A stretch of DNA of 58,244 bases from Pseudomonadota bacterium. Lineage in GTDB: Bacteria; Pseudomonadota; Alphaproteobacteria; Rhizobiales; Xanthobacteraceae. The stretch is taken from the NCBI GenBank assembly GCA_023451825.1, contig JAEXYA010000022.1, forward strand, positions 1 to 58,244, read 5' to 3'. The first letter of the stretch is position 1. Each line of letters opens with the position of its first letter. A model generated the notes under the pieces. That model ran no database searches, was not told where the DNA came from, and was given only the letters and a program-made list of their open reading frames with translations. Below, piece after piece: positions 6,832 through 15,091 of the stretch. The translations under genes and the position numbers were made by a program.

Positions 6832-8700
6832 ATGACCGATGCCGGCATGCCTCCTTCAGATGATGACGCCCAGGCCGGCCTGGCAATGAATTCCCCCGCA
6901 GCAGCAACGCCTTACCGCGTGCTTGCGCGAAAATACCGCCCCGGAAATTTCGACGACCTGATCGGCCAGGAAGCCCTGGTCCGCACTGTTTCGAATGCGT
7001 TCGAGACCGGCCGCATTCCGCAGGCCTGGATTCTCACCGGCGTTCGCGGAGTGGGAAAAACGACGACGGCCCGCATTCTCGCGCGCGCACTCAATTACGA
7101 GATGGCCGATGGCTCGGTGAAGGGGCCGATCATCCAGATGCCGACCCATGGGGTGCATTGCAAAGCTATCATGGAAAGCCGTCACATCGACGTGCTGGAA
7201 ATGGACGCCGCCTCGCATACCGGCGTTGACGATGTCCGCGCCATCAATGACAGCGTGCGCTATGCGCCGACATCGGCGCGGTACAAGGTCTATATCATCG
7301 ATGAAGTCCACATGCTGTCGACGGCGGCCTTCAACGCGTTTCTGAAAACGCTGGAGGAGCCGCCGGAGCACGCGAAATTCGTGTTCGCGACGACCGAGAT
7401 TCGCAAGGTGCCGATCACGGTGCTGTCGCGCTGTCAGCGTTTTGACCTGCGCCGTGTCGATGCCGACGTGTTGATGCAGCACCTCTCCAATATCGCGGGC
7501 AAGGAAGGCGTCGAGGTCGAATCCGAAGCGCTCGGCATTATCGCGCGCGCCGCCGAAGGCTCGGTGCGTGATTCGTTGTCGCTGTTCGATCAGGCCATCG
7601 CGCACGCTGCTGGGCTCGTGAAGGCCGATGCCGTGCGGCAGATGCTCGGCCTCGCCGATCGCACCCGCGTCATCGACCTCTTTGATTCGCTCGCGCGTGG
7701 CGATATCGCTGCGGCGTTCAAGGAATTCCGCGAGCAATATGATGTCGGCGCTGATCCCGTCGTGGTGCTGAGCGATCTCGCCGAATTCGTCAACTTCGTC
7801 ACCCGCGTGAAAATCGTGCCGGCCACGGCCGACAATGTCGCGTTCGGCGAGACCGAGCGCCTGCGTGCGCGCGACTTTGCATCAAAACTGTCGATGCGCG
7901 TGCTGTCGCGGATGTGGCAGATGCTGCTCAAGGGCATCACCGAAGTGCAGGGCGCGACACGTCCCGCCGCCGCTGCCGAGATGGTGCTGGTGCGCATCGC
8001 TTATGTCGCCGATCTGCCGACGCCGGATGAAGCCATCCGCATGATCGAGCAGGGTGGTGGATCATCGCCTGTGATCGGCAATGGCGGCGGTGGCCGTGCT
8101 GCGCCGATGCTGAACGCGCCGTCGGCGCAGTCGTCCGCATCCATGCCATCGGCCGTGCCACCTTCGGCGCCAAGCATGAGCGCGCCACGTGGTCCGACCA
8201 TGCAGCGGGGCAATGCCGAGCCGATGCCGCGGCCGCAGGTCGGCATGGCTGAAGCGCAGCCGGCGCAGGTGCTGAAAATCTCGACCTTTCCTGAACTGAT
8301 CGCATTGGCCGGGCAGAAGCGCGACCTGATGGTGCGCGGCGCGCTGGAATCCGATGTGCGGCTGATCCGCATCGAGGACGGCCGGCTTGAGCTTGCGATG
8401 GAGCGCACGGCGGCGCGCACGCTCATCAACGATCTGTCGCGCAAACTCGAGCAGTGGACGGGCCGGCGCTGGGCCGTGATCGTCTCCAATGCCGAGGGCC
8501 AGGCGACGATCCGCGAGCAGCAGATCGAGCAGAAGAACGAACGCCAGCGCGCGGCCGAGGCCGATCCGCGTGTGCAGGCGGTGTTTGCGAAATTCCCCGG
8601 CGCCAAGATGGAAGTCCGTGTGCTCGCGCCGGAAATTCCGGAAGGCGACGACGACGCTTTGATCTCAGATGACGGCGCCGATGCCGGCGACGACGATTAA
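6832..8700 (+). CDS. dnaX: DNA polymerase III subunits gamma/tau
   Basis: The 622-residue clamp-loader ATPase loads the beta clamp at the replication fork. It shows Walker A GVRGVGKTT (69-77), the Walker B/DExx segment IIDEVHML (155-161), LKTLEEPPEHAKFVFATTE, and the LSRCQRFDLRR sensor/arginine-finger block. Of the zinc-module cysteines known from E. coli, only one is visible (Cys109 in HGVHCKAIMESRH). A Gly/Pro/Ser/Met-rich linker (about 405-480) precedes a tau-specific C-terminal domain ending in an acidic tail. No slippery frameshift signal was recognised, so a separate gamma form is not supported. The ATG at 6832 was chosen; 6886 is an alternative. ybaB and recR follow. Confidence 0.95.
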   Translation: MTDAGMPPSDDDAQAGLAMNSPAAATPYRVLARKYRPGNFDDLIGQEALVRTVSNAFETGRIPQAWILTGVRGVGKTTTARILARALNYEMADGSVKGPIIQMPTHGVHCKAIMESRHIDVLEMDAASHTGVDDVRAINDSVRYAPTSARYKVYIIDEVHMLSTAAFNAFLKTLEEPPEHAKFVFATTEIRKVPITVLSRCQRFDLRRVDADVLMQHLSNIAGKEGVEVESEALGIIARAAEGSVRDSLSLFDQAIAHAAGLVKADAVRQMLGLADRTRVIDLFDSLARGDIAAAFKEFREQYDVGADPVVVLSDLAEFVNFVTRVKIVPATADNVAFGETERLRARDFASKLSMRVLSRMWQMLLKGITEVQGATRPAAAAEMVLVRIAYVADLPTPDEAIRMIEQGGGSSPVIGNGGGGRAAPMLNAPSAQSSASMPSAVPPSAPSMSAPRGPTMQRGNAEPMPRPQVGMAEAQPAQVLKISTFPELIALAGQKRDLMVRGALESDVRLIRIEDGRLELAMERTAARTLINDLSRKLEQWTGRRWAVIVSNAEGQATIREQQIEQKNERQRAAEADPRVQAVFAKFPGAKMEVRVLAPEIPEGDDDALISDDGADAGDDD

Positions 8701-8701
8701 A

Positions 8702-8750
8702 GCGCATGATCCCGAAAAGTGGATACCGGTTTTCGGATCAGATCATGCGC
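8702..8750. repeat. Family H palindromic repeat
   Basis: GCGCATGATC at the left end is matched by GATCATGCGC at the right, enclosing CCGAAAAGTGG and CCGGTTTTCGG arms. This short palindromic unit, of a type common in rhizobial genomes, lies between dnaX and ybaB. Confidence 0.75.
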
Positions 8751-8772
8751 AAACAAAAACAAAGGACGAGTG

Positions 8773-9093
8773 ATGGCTGACTTTCTCGGCATGATGAAGC
8801 AGGCGGCGCAGCTGCAGTCGAAGATGAAGGCGATGCAGGAGGAGCTCGACCATGTGGAGGTCGAGGGCATTTCCGGCGGCGGTCTCGTCTCGGTGCGCAT
8901 GACGGCGAAGACCGAAGTGAAGGCCGTGAAGATCGATCCGTCGCTGGTGAAGCCAGAAGACGTCGAGATTCTCGAGGACCTGCTGGTCACTGCGCTCGGC
9001 GATGCGCGCCGCAAGGCGGAAGCCGCCATGCAGGAGAAGATGCAGTCGCTCACCGGCGGCCTCGGCCTGCCGCCGGGGATGGGGCTGGGCTAA
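8773..9093 (+). CDS. YbaB/EbfC family nucleoid-associated protein
   Basis: The 106-residue protein matches the YbaB/EbfC family: an N-terminal coiled helix (MMKQAAQLQSKMKAMQEEL), the beta core VEGISGGGLVSVRMTAKTEV, then DPSLVKPEDVEILEDLLVTAL, and a Gly/Met/Pro-rich tail. The family binds DNA as a dimer and is almost always encoded between dnaX and recR, as here. An RBS-like AAAGGACGAG precedes the ATG. Confidence 0.93.
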   Translation: MADFLGMMKQAAQLQSKMKAMQEELDHVEVEGISGGGLVSVRMTAKTEVKAVKIDPSLVKPEDVEILEDLLVTALGDARRKAEAAMQEKMQSLTGGLGLPPGMGLG

Positions 9094-9100
9094 ACTTTCT

Positions 9101-9222
9101 TGTCCCGGACGCGGCGCAGCGCGCTTGCGCTGCTCCGCAGAGCCGGGACCGTATCAGGCACCGGCGTTCGTTACGGTCCCGGCTCTGCGAAGCGGCACGT
9201 CGCGCCGCATCGCGTCCGGGAC
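9101..9222. repeat. Family C palindromic repeat (copy 1)
   Basis: This is a roughly 120-bp inverted repeat with outer arms TGTCCCGGACGCGGCGC and GCGCCGCATCGCGTCCGGGA and inner arms around CAGAGCCGGGACC. Related copies lie at 12616 and 48600. It fills the gap between ybaB and recR. Confidence 0.85.
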
Positions 9223-9252
9223 CCATCAACACTCACATGGCATTGAACTGAC

Positions 9253-9855
9253 ATGGCCTCCGTTGCCGGACCTGAAATCGAGCGTCTAATTCAGTTGCTC
9301 GCGCGGCTGCCGGGCCTCGGCCCGCGCTCGGCGCGGCGGGCGGCGCTGCATCTGATCAAGAAGCGCGATGCGTTGATGACGCCGCTGGCCGGCGCGCTGC
9401 AGCTGGCGATCGATCGCGTGCAGGTCTGCAAGGTGTGCAGCAATATCGACACGCAATCGCCATGCACGATCTGTACGGATGTCAGGCGCGATCCGACCAC
9501 CATCGTGGTGGTCGCCGATGTCGCCGATCTCTGGGCGCTGGAGCGCGCGAATGCGGCGCCGGGCAAATATCACGTTCTCGGCGGCACGTTGTCGCCGCTC
9601 GATGGCGTCGGTCCGGGAGACCTGACCATCGATGCGCTGGTGGCGCGGGCGCATGAGCCCGAAGTGACGGAAATCATCCTGGCGCTGAATGCGACCGTGG
9701 ATGGACAAACGACAGCACATTACATCACCGACCTTCTGCAGGAGGCCAATGTGAAAGTCACCCGCCTGGCGCATGGCGTGCCGGTGGGCGGCGAGTTGGA
9801 TTATCTGGATGAAGGCACGCTGTCGGCGGCGATGCGACAGCGGACATTGTTTTAG
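9253..9855 (+). CDS. recR: Recombination mediator RecR
   Basis: The 200-residue RecR acts with RecF/RecO in loading RecA at single-strand gaps. It has the N-terminal helix-hairpin-helix (LLARLPGLGPRSARRAALHL), a C4 zinc finger CKVCSNIDTQSPCTIC, the Toprim motif region (TTIVVVADVADLWALE, then YHVLGGTLSPLDGVGPGDL) and the C-terminal VTRLAHGVPVGGELDYLDEGTL block. The ATG at 9253 and length match the family. It sits in the ffs-dnaX-ybaB-recR order. Confidence 0.96.
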   Translation: MASVAGPEIERLIQLLARLPGLGPRSARRAALHLIKKRDALMTPLAGALQLAIDRVQVCKVCSNIDTQSPCTICTDVRRDPTTIVVVADVADLWALERANAAPGKYHVLGGTLSPLDGVGPGDLTIDALVARAHEPEVTEIILALNATVDGQTTAHYITDLLQEANVKVTRLAHGVPVGGELDYLDEGTLSAAMRQRTLF

Positions 9856-9872
9856 AGACGGGACTAATTTTG

Positions 9873-10310
9873 ATGACAAGATCTGGATGGAAGGCGAGGT
9901 TTGGCTGTGCTGTTGTACTTAGCGTTGCGATGACGACGCTCGCGCATGCGGCGCCCGACGCGACGGAAACCCCGGCCAAGCCGGTGGCACCGAAGAATAT
10001 GAAGCTTGGCGATGTGCTCACCGGCCAGCTCAATGCGATGCGCAGCCGTGATGCCAAGGGCAAGCGGGTGGATGTGTATCAGGTGGTGACCGAACCACGT
10101 CGCCTGCCGGCGCCGGCGGGGCTGTGCAATCTCGAGACCGGGCCGGAGACGTTCGAGATCGTGGTCGATGGCGAGGCGCAGGCGGCGCAGTTGAAGAAGC
10201 TGGTCGGCAAGGACGTCGCGTTCAAGGTCGGTGCGGTTGCCTGTGCGGAGCAGGCCGGGCAGATGAGCGAAGCGTTGGTGACGAAATGGAGTCTCGTGGG
10301 GAAGAATTGA
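9873..10310 (+). CDS. Small exported protein of unknown function
   Basis: The 145-residue product has a clear Sec signal peptide (charged start, hydrophobic core CAVVLSVAMTTLA, cleavage likely after AHA). The mature part (about 120 residues) begins with an Ala/Pro-rich stretch and then NMKLGDVLTGQL. It has two cysteines that could pair (in GLCNLET and VACAEQ). No domain was recognised. It begins 17 bases after recR and may be co-transcribed. The TTG directly before the chosen ATG is an equivalent alternative start. Confidence 0.7.
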   Translation: MTRSGWKARFGCAVVLSVAMTTLAHAAPDATETPAKPVAPKNMKLGDVLTGQLNAMRSRDAKGKRVDVYQVVTEPRRLPAPAGLCNLETGPETFEIVVDGEAQAAQLKKLVGKDVAFKVGAVACAEQAGQMSEALVTKWSLVGKN

Positions 10311-10322
10311 GGTTCTTCTTCT

Positions 10323-10430
10323 TCTCCCTCTCCCGCTTGCGGGGGAGGGCCGGGGTGGGGGCAACCCCATACTCCGACGTCACGTGGGGCACCCCCACCC
10401 TGACCCTCCCCCGCAAGCGGGAGAGGGGAC
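10323..10430. repeat. Family E palindromic repeat
   Basis: The left arm CCCTCTCCCGCTTGCGGGGG and the right arm CCCCCGCAAGCGGGAGAGGG enclose GGGGTGGGGGC and its complement. The right half (from about 10387) is nearly identical to bases 1-45 of this window, inside the hrpB frame. Confidence 0.85.
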
Positions 10431-10460
10431 ATGATCGTCAGGTGCGTGATTACAAGTGAG

Positions 10461-11816
10461 CTAAACCCTCACCGGCCCCAGTGCCGCAAAATGCCCTCGC
10501 CGTTGCAGCCACAGTAGCAGCACCAGGCTCGGCACGGCGACCAGCACGCTGATCACGAAAAACATCGGCCATCCCGTCGCCTGCGCCACATAGCCCGCGC
10601 CCGCTGAGAGATATGTCCGCCCGACCGCCGCCAGCGCGGTCAGCAGTGCATATTGCGTGGCGGTGTGCAGCGGGTTCTTGCAGAGCGCGGAGAGATAGGC
10701 GACGAAGATCACCGTGCCGATCGCGCCGGTGAAATTCTCCACCGAGATCGCCAGCGCCAAGGCCCATTGATTGACGCCGACCAGTGCCAGCCATGCGAAT
10801 GCGAGATTCGACACCGCCTGCAGCACCGCGCCGATCCACAGGCTCGCGGCCAGCGAATAACGTCGCGCGACAAAGCCGCCGGCAAAGCCGCCGATCAGCG
10901 TGGCGGCGAGGCCGACGCCTTTCACGATCGCTGCGTAGTCATTCCGCGTGAAGCCGAGATCGATGACGAAGGGCGCGGTCATCGTGCCGGAAAAGGCGTC
11001 TGTGAATTTGAACAGCACGACGAAGGCCAGCGCCGCCCAGGCATCTTTTCGCGATAGAAACTCCGAGAAGGCGCCGATCGCGGCGCGCAGCACGCGCTGG
11101 AAGGCGCTGGCGCCGGCCGTCGCGGCTTCGGCTTGCACGGATTGCTCGGGCTCGGTGGCAAGGAGCGCCGTCACCGTGCCGATCAGCACCATCGCGGCCA
11201 TCGCCACATAGCCCCACATCCATGCGGAGGACCGCGCGATGCCGGTGGACTCAAACGCGCTGACCAGAAACAGGATGCCGGCGGTGGAGATCAGCATGCC
11301 GATGCGATAGGCCGCGACATAAGACGCCATGCCCGCGGCCTGCTCGCTCTCCGGCAGGCTCTCGACGCGAAACGCATCGACCACGATGTCCTGGGTCGAT
11401 GACATCGCGGCGACCAGCAGTGCGCCGAGCGCGACGAACAGCGGCGAGCGCGCGGGATCGGTGAGTGCCAGCAGCAGGATGGCGGCGATCAGCAGCAGTT
11501 GTGAAAACACCAGCCAGCCGCGGCGGCGGCCGAAGGCGCGGGTGAAGAACGGCACATGCAGCGCATCGACCAGCGGCGCCCAGAGGAATTTCAGCGTGTA
11601 GGGCGTGCCGACCAGCGCAAACAGGCCGATGGTGCCGAGATCGACGCCGCTTTCGCGCATCCAGACCAGCAGCGTGGAGCCCGACAGCGCCAGCGGCAGG
11701 CCTGAGGACAGGCCGAGCATCAGCACGATCAGCACGCGCGGCTGCAGATAGACGGCGAGGCTCTCGCGCCAGGAGGCGCGGGGCTGCAGGGTGGGCGAGT
11801 CGGGAGCTGCGGTCAT
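10461..11816 (-). CDS. AmpG-like MFS muropeptide permease
   Basis: The 451-residue protein has 12 or more predicted membrane segments and the MFS/AmpG pattern: GLSSGLPLALSGSTLLVW, LKFLWAPLVDAL, GRRRGWLVFSQ, then SSTQDIVVDAFRVE. These are hallmarks of AmpG, which imports anhydro-muropeptides from the periplasm for cell-wall recycling and can signal beta-lactamase induction. The ATG at 11816 follows this pattern well. No ampR or beta-lactamase gene is nearby. It stands alone between a family E and a family B repeat and is divergent from def. Confidence 0.88.
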   Translation of the reverse strand: MTAAPDSPTLQPRASWRESLAVYLQPRVLIVLMLGLSSGLPLALSGSTLLVWMRESGVDLGTIGLFALVGTPYTLKFLWAPLVDALHVPFFTRAFGRRRGWLVFSQLLLIAAILLLALTDPARSPLFVALGALLVAAMSSTQDIVVDAFRVESLPESEQAAGMASYVAAYRIGMLISTAGILFLVSAFESTGIARSSAWMWGYVAMAAMVLIGTVTALLATEPEQSVQAEAATAGASAFQRVLRAAIGAFSEFLSRKDAWAALAFVVLFKFTDAFSGTMTAPFVIDLGFTRNDYAAIVKGVGLAATLIGGFAGGFVARRYSLAASLWIGAVLQAVSNLAFAWLALVGVNQWALALAISVENFTGAIGTVIFVAYLSALCKNPLHTATQYALLTALAAVGRTYLSAGAGYVAQATGWPMFFVISVLVAVPSLVLLLWLQRRGHFAALGPVRV

Positions 11817-11835
11817 CGTATCCTGGGTCTTAAGT

Positions 11836-11928
11836 CGTCATTGCGAGGCGCCGAAGGCGACGAAGCAATCCAGACTTCCTTCGCGCGGCTTCCTGGATTG
11901 CTTCGTCGCTGCGCTCCTCGCAATGACG
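11836..11928. repeat. Family B palindromic repeat (copy 1)
   Basis: Outer arms CGTCATTGCGAGG and CCTCGCAATGACG, inner arms GAAGCAATCCAG and CTGGATTGCTTCG. The same unit recurs at 14435, 21473 and 51626. Confidence 0.88.
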
Positions 11929-11971
11929 GCGGAAAGTCCAGCGCTCGTGAACAAAAAGTAAACATTTGCGG

Positions 11972-12035
11972 TTAACGAATGGTTGAGCATCATGGTTAAC
12001 CAATCCCTAACCGATATGGTTACCGCTTCGTTAAC
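11972..12035 (+). promoter_or_regulatory. Three CtrA-like half-site pairs upstream of def
   Basis: Three TTAA-N7-TTAAC-like elements are packed into 64 bases of the AmpG/def intergenic region: TTAA-N7-TTGA (11972-11986), TTAA-N7-CTAAC (11996-12011) and TTAC-N7-TTAAC (12020-12035). Each is one base from the CtrA consensus. Such AT-rich clustering stands out in this GC-rich DNA. CtrA binding is inferred. Confidence 0.35.
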
Positions 12036-12085
12036 GCCCGTTCTCCGCATTGACCGCGCAACACGCGCAGATTAAATCGCCCGCC

Positions 12086-12607
12086 ATGGCCATTCGTGAA
12101 ATCATCATCCTGCCGGACAAACAGTTGCGGCTGATCTCCAAACCTGTCGAGACCGTGAACGCGGAGGTGCGCAAGCTCGCCGACGACATGTTCGAGACCA
12201 TGTATGACGCCCCCGGCATCGGGCTGGCGGCGATCCAGATCGCGGTTCCGCTCCGCCTGATCACCATGGACCTCGCCAAGAAGGATGACGAGGAAGGCGG
12301 CAAGCAGCCGCGCGTCTTCATCAATCCGGAGATCATTTCGGCGTCGGAAGAGCTCTCGGTCTACGAGGAAGGCTGCCTGTCGATCCCGGAATATTACGAG
12401 GAAGTGGAACGCCCGGCGACGGTGCGCATCCGCTATCTCGATCTCGACGGCAAGACGGTGGAAGAGGACGCGAGCGGCTTGTTCGCCACCTGCATCCAGC
12501 ACGAGATCGACCATCTCAACGGCGTGCTGTTCGTCGATTATCTCTCCAAGCTCAAGCGTGATCGCGTGATGAAGAAGTTCACGAAGATCGCCAAGCGCGT
12601 GGGCTGA
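12086..12607 (+). CDS. def: Peptide deformylase
   Basis: The 173-residue metallo-enzyme removes the formyl group from nascent N-terminal fMet. All three family motifs are present: GIGLAAIQ (44-51), EGCLS (95-99, metal ligand Cys97) and HEIDH (139-143, two His ligands and catalytic Glu). The ATG at 12086 begins the typical MAIREIIILPD start. It heads a def-fmt-truA run, although a family C repeat separates it from fmt. Confidence 0.97.
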   Translation: MAIREIIILPDKQLRLISKPVETVNAEVRKLADDMFETMYDAPGIGLAAIQIAVPLRLITMDLAKKDDEEGGKQPRVFINPEIISASEELSVYEEGCLSIPEYYEEVERPATVRIRYLDLDGKTVEEDASGLFATCIQHEIDHLNGVLFVDYLSKLKRDRVMKKFTKIAKRVG

Positions 12608-12615
12608 CGTTTTCT

Positions 12616-12733
12616 TGTCCCGGGCGCGCCGCAGCACGCAGTGCTGCTGCGCAGAACCGGGACCGCCACAAGCGCCGTCGCCCTTTACGGTCCCGGCTCT
12701 GCGCAGCAGCGTTTCACGCTGCAGCGCGTCCGG
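12616..12733. repeat. Family C palindromic repeat (copy 2)
   Basis: Diverged copy of the 9101 unit, with TGTCCCGGGCGCGCC at the left, CGCAGAACCGGGACCG and CGGTCCCGGCTCTGCG in the middle and a GCGCGTCCGG right end. It lies between def and fmt. Confidence 0.8.
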
Positions 12734-12760
12734 CACACAGGCCAACACCGGATCGCACAC

Positions 12761-13693
12761 ATGTCGCTTCGTCTGATCTTCATGGGCACGCCGGATTTCG
12801 CCGTCCCGACGCTGCTCGAACTCGTGGCCCATGGCCATGAGATCGTGGCCGTCTATACGCGCGAGGCAAAACCCGCCGGGCGCGGCATGAAATTGCAGCC
12901 GACGCCAGTGGCCCGCGAGGCCGAGCGGCTGGGCATTCCCGTGCTGACGCCGAAGACGCTGCGTACCGAAGAGGCGGAGACGCAGTTTCGCGCCTTCGAT
13001 GCCGATGCAGCGGTGGTCGTCGCCTATGGCATGATCCTGCCGCAGAACATCCTCGATGCCGTGCCGCTCGGCTGCTTCAACCTGCATGGCTCGCTGCTGC
13101 CGCGCTGGCGCGGCGCAGCACCCATCCAGCGCGCCATCATGTCCGGCGATGCGGAGAGCGGCGTGATGGTGATGAAGATGGATGTCGGCCTCGACACCGG
13201 CGATGTCGCCATGGCCGAGCGTCTGCCGATCACGGATTCGATGACCGGACAGGACCTGCATGACGCGCTGGCGCCGCTCGGGGCCGACCTGATGGTGCGC
13301 GCCATGGGCGCGCTCGATCGCGGCGGGCTGCAGTTGGTCAAGCAGAGCGAGCAGGGCGTCGAATATGCGGCGAAGATCGACAAGGCCGAGGCAAAGATCG
13401 ACTGGTCGAAGCCGGCGCGCGCGGTGTTGCGGCATATTCACGGCTTGTCGCCGTTTCCCGGTGCGTGGTTCGAGGTGGATGTCGAAGGCGAAGCGGTGCG
13501 GGTGAAGGTGCTGCGTTGTGAACTGGCGAACGGATCGGGCGCGCCGGGCGATCCGCTCGATGATCGCCTGACGATTGCCTGCGGCGACGGCGCCATCCGC
13601 ATCCTCGAACTGCAGCGCGCCGGCAAGCAGGCCATGAAGCCCGACGAGTTTTTGCGCGGCACCGCATTGAAGCCGCCCATGCGGGTGGGCTGA
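12761..13693 (+). CDS. fmt: Methionyl-tRNA formyltransferase
   Basis: The 310-residue enzyme formylates initiator Met-tRNA using 10-formyl-THF. It opens with SLRLIFMGTPDFAVPTLLEL and contains the folate-binding and catalytic segment NLHGSLLPRWRGAAPIQRAI, followed by GVMVMKMDVGLDTGD. The C-terminal OB-like tRNA-binding domain follows (IHGLSPFPGAW). The ATG at 12761 matches the conserved start. The stop overlaps the truA start by one base (TGATG), indicating translational coupling. Confidence 0.96.
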   Translation: MSLRLIFMGTPDFAVPTLLELVAHGHEIVAVYTREAKPAGRGMKLQPTPVAREAERLGIPVLTPKTLRTEEAETQFRAFDADAAVVVAYGMILPQNILDAVPLGCFNLHGSLLPRWRGAAPIQRAIMSGDAESGVMVMKMDVGLDTGDVAMAERLPITDSMTGQDLHDALAPLGADLMVRAMGALDRGGLQLVKQSEQGVEYAAKIDKAEAKIDWSKPARAVLRHIHGLSPFPGAWFEVDVEGEAVRVKVLRCELANGSGAPGDPLDDRLTIACGDGAIRILELQRAGKQAMKPDEFLRGTALKPPMRVG

Positions 13694-14433
13694 TGCCGCG
13701 CTACAAGATGATCATCGAATATGACGGCATGCCGTTTTCGGGCTGGCAGGTGCAGACCGATGCGACGCTGACCGTGCAGGGCGCGCTGGAGCGCGCCGCC
13801 GAGGCGATCTGCGGCGAGCCGATCCGCGTGCACGGCGCCGGTCGCACCGATGCCGGCGTGCATGCGCTGGGGCAGGTGGCGCATTGCGACGTGCCAAAGA
13901 TTCTGGTGCCGGGCCGTTTTCGCGACGGCATGAATGCGCATCTGCGGCCGCATCCGGTGGCAGTGCTGTCGGCCGATGTGGTGGGTGATGATTTCGAGGC
14001 GCGGTTCTCGGCGGTGAAGCGGCACTACATCTATCGCATCACCAATCGCCGGGCGAATCTCGCCGTCGATGCGGGCCATGTGTGGCGCGTGCCGAAGCCG
14101 CTGGATGTCGCTTTGATGCGCGAGGGCGCGAAGCGTCTGCTCGGCCGGCATGACTTTACGACGTTTCGCGATACCGAATGCCAGGCGAAATCGCCGATCC
14201 GCACGCTGGACCAGCTCGATGTGGATCAGGATGGCGAGGCGGTGACGATCCGCACCTCGGCGCGCTCGTTCCTGCACAGCCAGGTGCGCTCGATGGTGGG
14301 CTCGCTGGTGTGGGTCGGCCATGAGCGCTGGACGCCGGACGACATGACCGCCGCGCTGGAAGCGAAGAACCGCGCGGCGTGTGGAATCGTGGCGCCGCCG
14401 GATGGGTTGTATCTGGCGAAGGTGGATTATTGA
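13693..14433 (+). CDS. truA: tRNA pseudouridine(38-40) synthase TruA
   Basis: The 246-residue enzyme converts uridines 38-40 of tRNAs to pseudouridine. The catalytic Asp lies in GAGRTDAGVHALGQVAH, and the family start MPRYKMIIEYDGMPFSGWQ is intact. SFLHSQVRSMVGSLVWVG is the conserved C-terminal segment. Its start overlaps the fmt stop by one base. A family B repeat begins two bases after its stop and may end transcription. Confidence 0.96.
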   Translation: MPRYKMIIEYDGMPFSGWQVQTDATLTVQGALERAAEAICGEPIRVHGAGRTDAGVHALGQVAHCDVPKILVPGRFRDGMNAHLRPHPVAVLSADVVGDDFEARFSAVKRHYIYRITNRRANLAVDAGHVWRVPKPLDVALMREGAKRLLGRHDFTTFRDTECQAKSPIRTLDQLDVDQDGEAVTIRTSARSFLHSQVRSMVGSLVWVGHERWTPDDMTAALEAKNRAACGIVAPPDGLYLAKVDY

Positions 14434-14434
14434 T

Positions 14435-14517
14435 CGTCATTGCGAGGAGCGTAGCGACGAAGCAATCCAGAAGTCGCAAGGAAAGAACTGGATTGCTTCG
14501 CTGCGCTCGCAATGACG
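14435..14517. repeat. Family B palindromic repeat (copy 2)
   Basis: Outer arms CGTCATTGCGAGGAGCG and GCGCTCGCAATGACG, with AGCAATCCAG and CTGGATTGCTT inside. It sits between convergent truA and the nucleosidase gene. Confidence 0.88.
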
Positions 14518-14530
14518 GCTGAGAAAGGCC

Positions 14531-15091
14531 CTACGCCTTCACACCCCTCATCGCATCCCAGAACAGATCCTGTCCGTTGGCGACATTGGCCGTCCAGTGC
14601 TCATGCGCGGCATCGTTGGCGTCGTCGGTGATGAACTTGAACGCGCGCCAGGGAATGTCATGGCGGAGCGCCACCTGCGCGATGGCGAACAGCTCCATGT
14701 CCACCACATCGACCTTGTTCGCCACCAGCCACGGATCGGTGGACGTGACAAAACTATCGCCGGTGCCGCAGACGTGGCCGCTCCGTCCTGATGTCAGGCG
14801 GTCCAACTCCGGCGAATAGGGCGTGGTGCCGCGCGGCGCCAGGGGCTCGGCATTCATGTCGCGCTGGATCACGTCGCGGATCTCGACGAGGCCATGCAGC
14901 GCGCTGTTAAGCTTGCCGGCGGTGCCGTAATTCACGATCAGTTTCGGCTTCTCGGCGACGATCGCAGCGAGTGTCGCGATGGTGGTGTTGATCTTGCCGA
15001 CGCCGGTGAAGACGACGCGAAAGCCTTTTGGCGCGCGGGCGACGTCGAGCTCGCTGTCGAGCGCGGTGAGAACCAGAATGCCTTCACTCAT
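14531..15091 (-). CDS. 5'-methylthioadenosine/S-adenosylhomocysteine nucleosidase-like protein
   Basis: The 186-residue protein belongs to the PNP/UDP phosphorylase superfamily. It has an N-terminal ILVLTALDSEL, the glycine-rich FTGVGKINTTIA, VNYGTAGKL, the DMELFAIAQVA segment corresponding to the ribose-binding MEGAA-type motif, and FITDDANDAA with the catalytic Asp region. It is shorter than E. coli MtnN (about 230 residues). It would split MTA or SAH into adenine and thio-ribose. The ATG start overlaps the dapE stop by four bases (ATGA), so it is the third gene of a dapD-dapE unit. Confidence 0.8.
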   Translation of the reverse strand: MSEGILVLTALDSELDVARAPKGFRVVFTGVGKINTTIATLAAIVAEKPKLIVNYGTAGKLNSALHGLVEIRDVIQRDMNAEPLAPRGTTPYSPELDRLTSGRSGHVCGTGDSFVTSTDPWLVANKVDVVDMELFAIAQVALRHDIPWRAFKFITDDANDAAHEHWTANVANGQDLFWDAMRGVKA

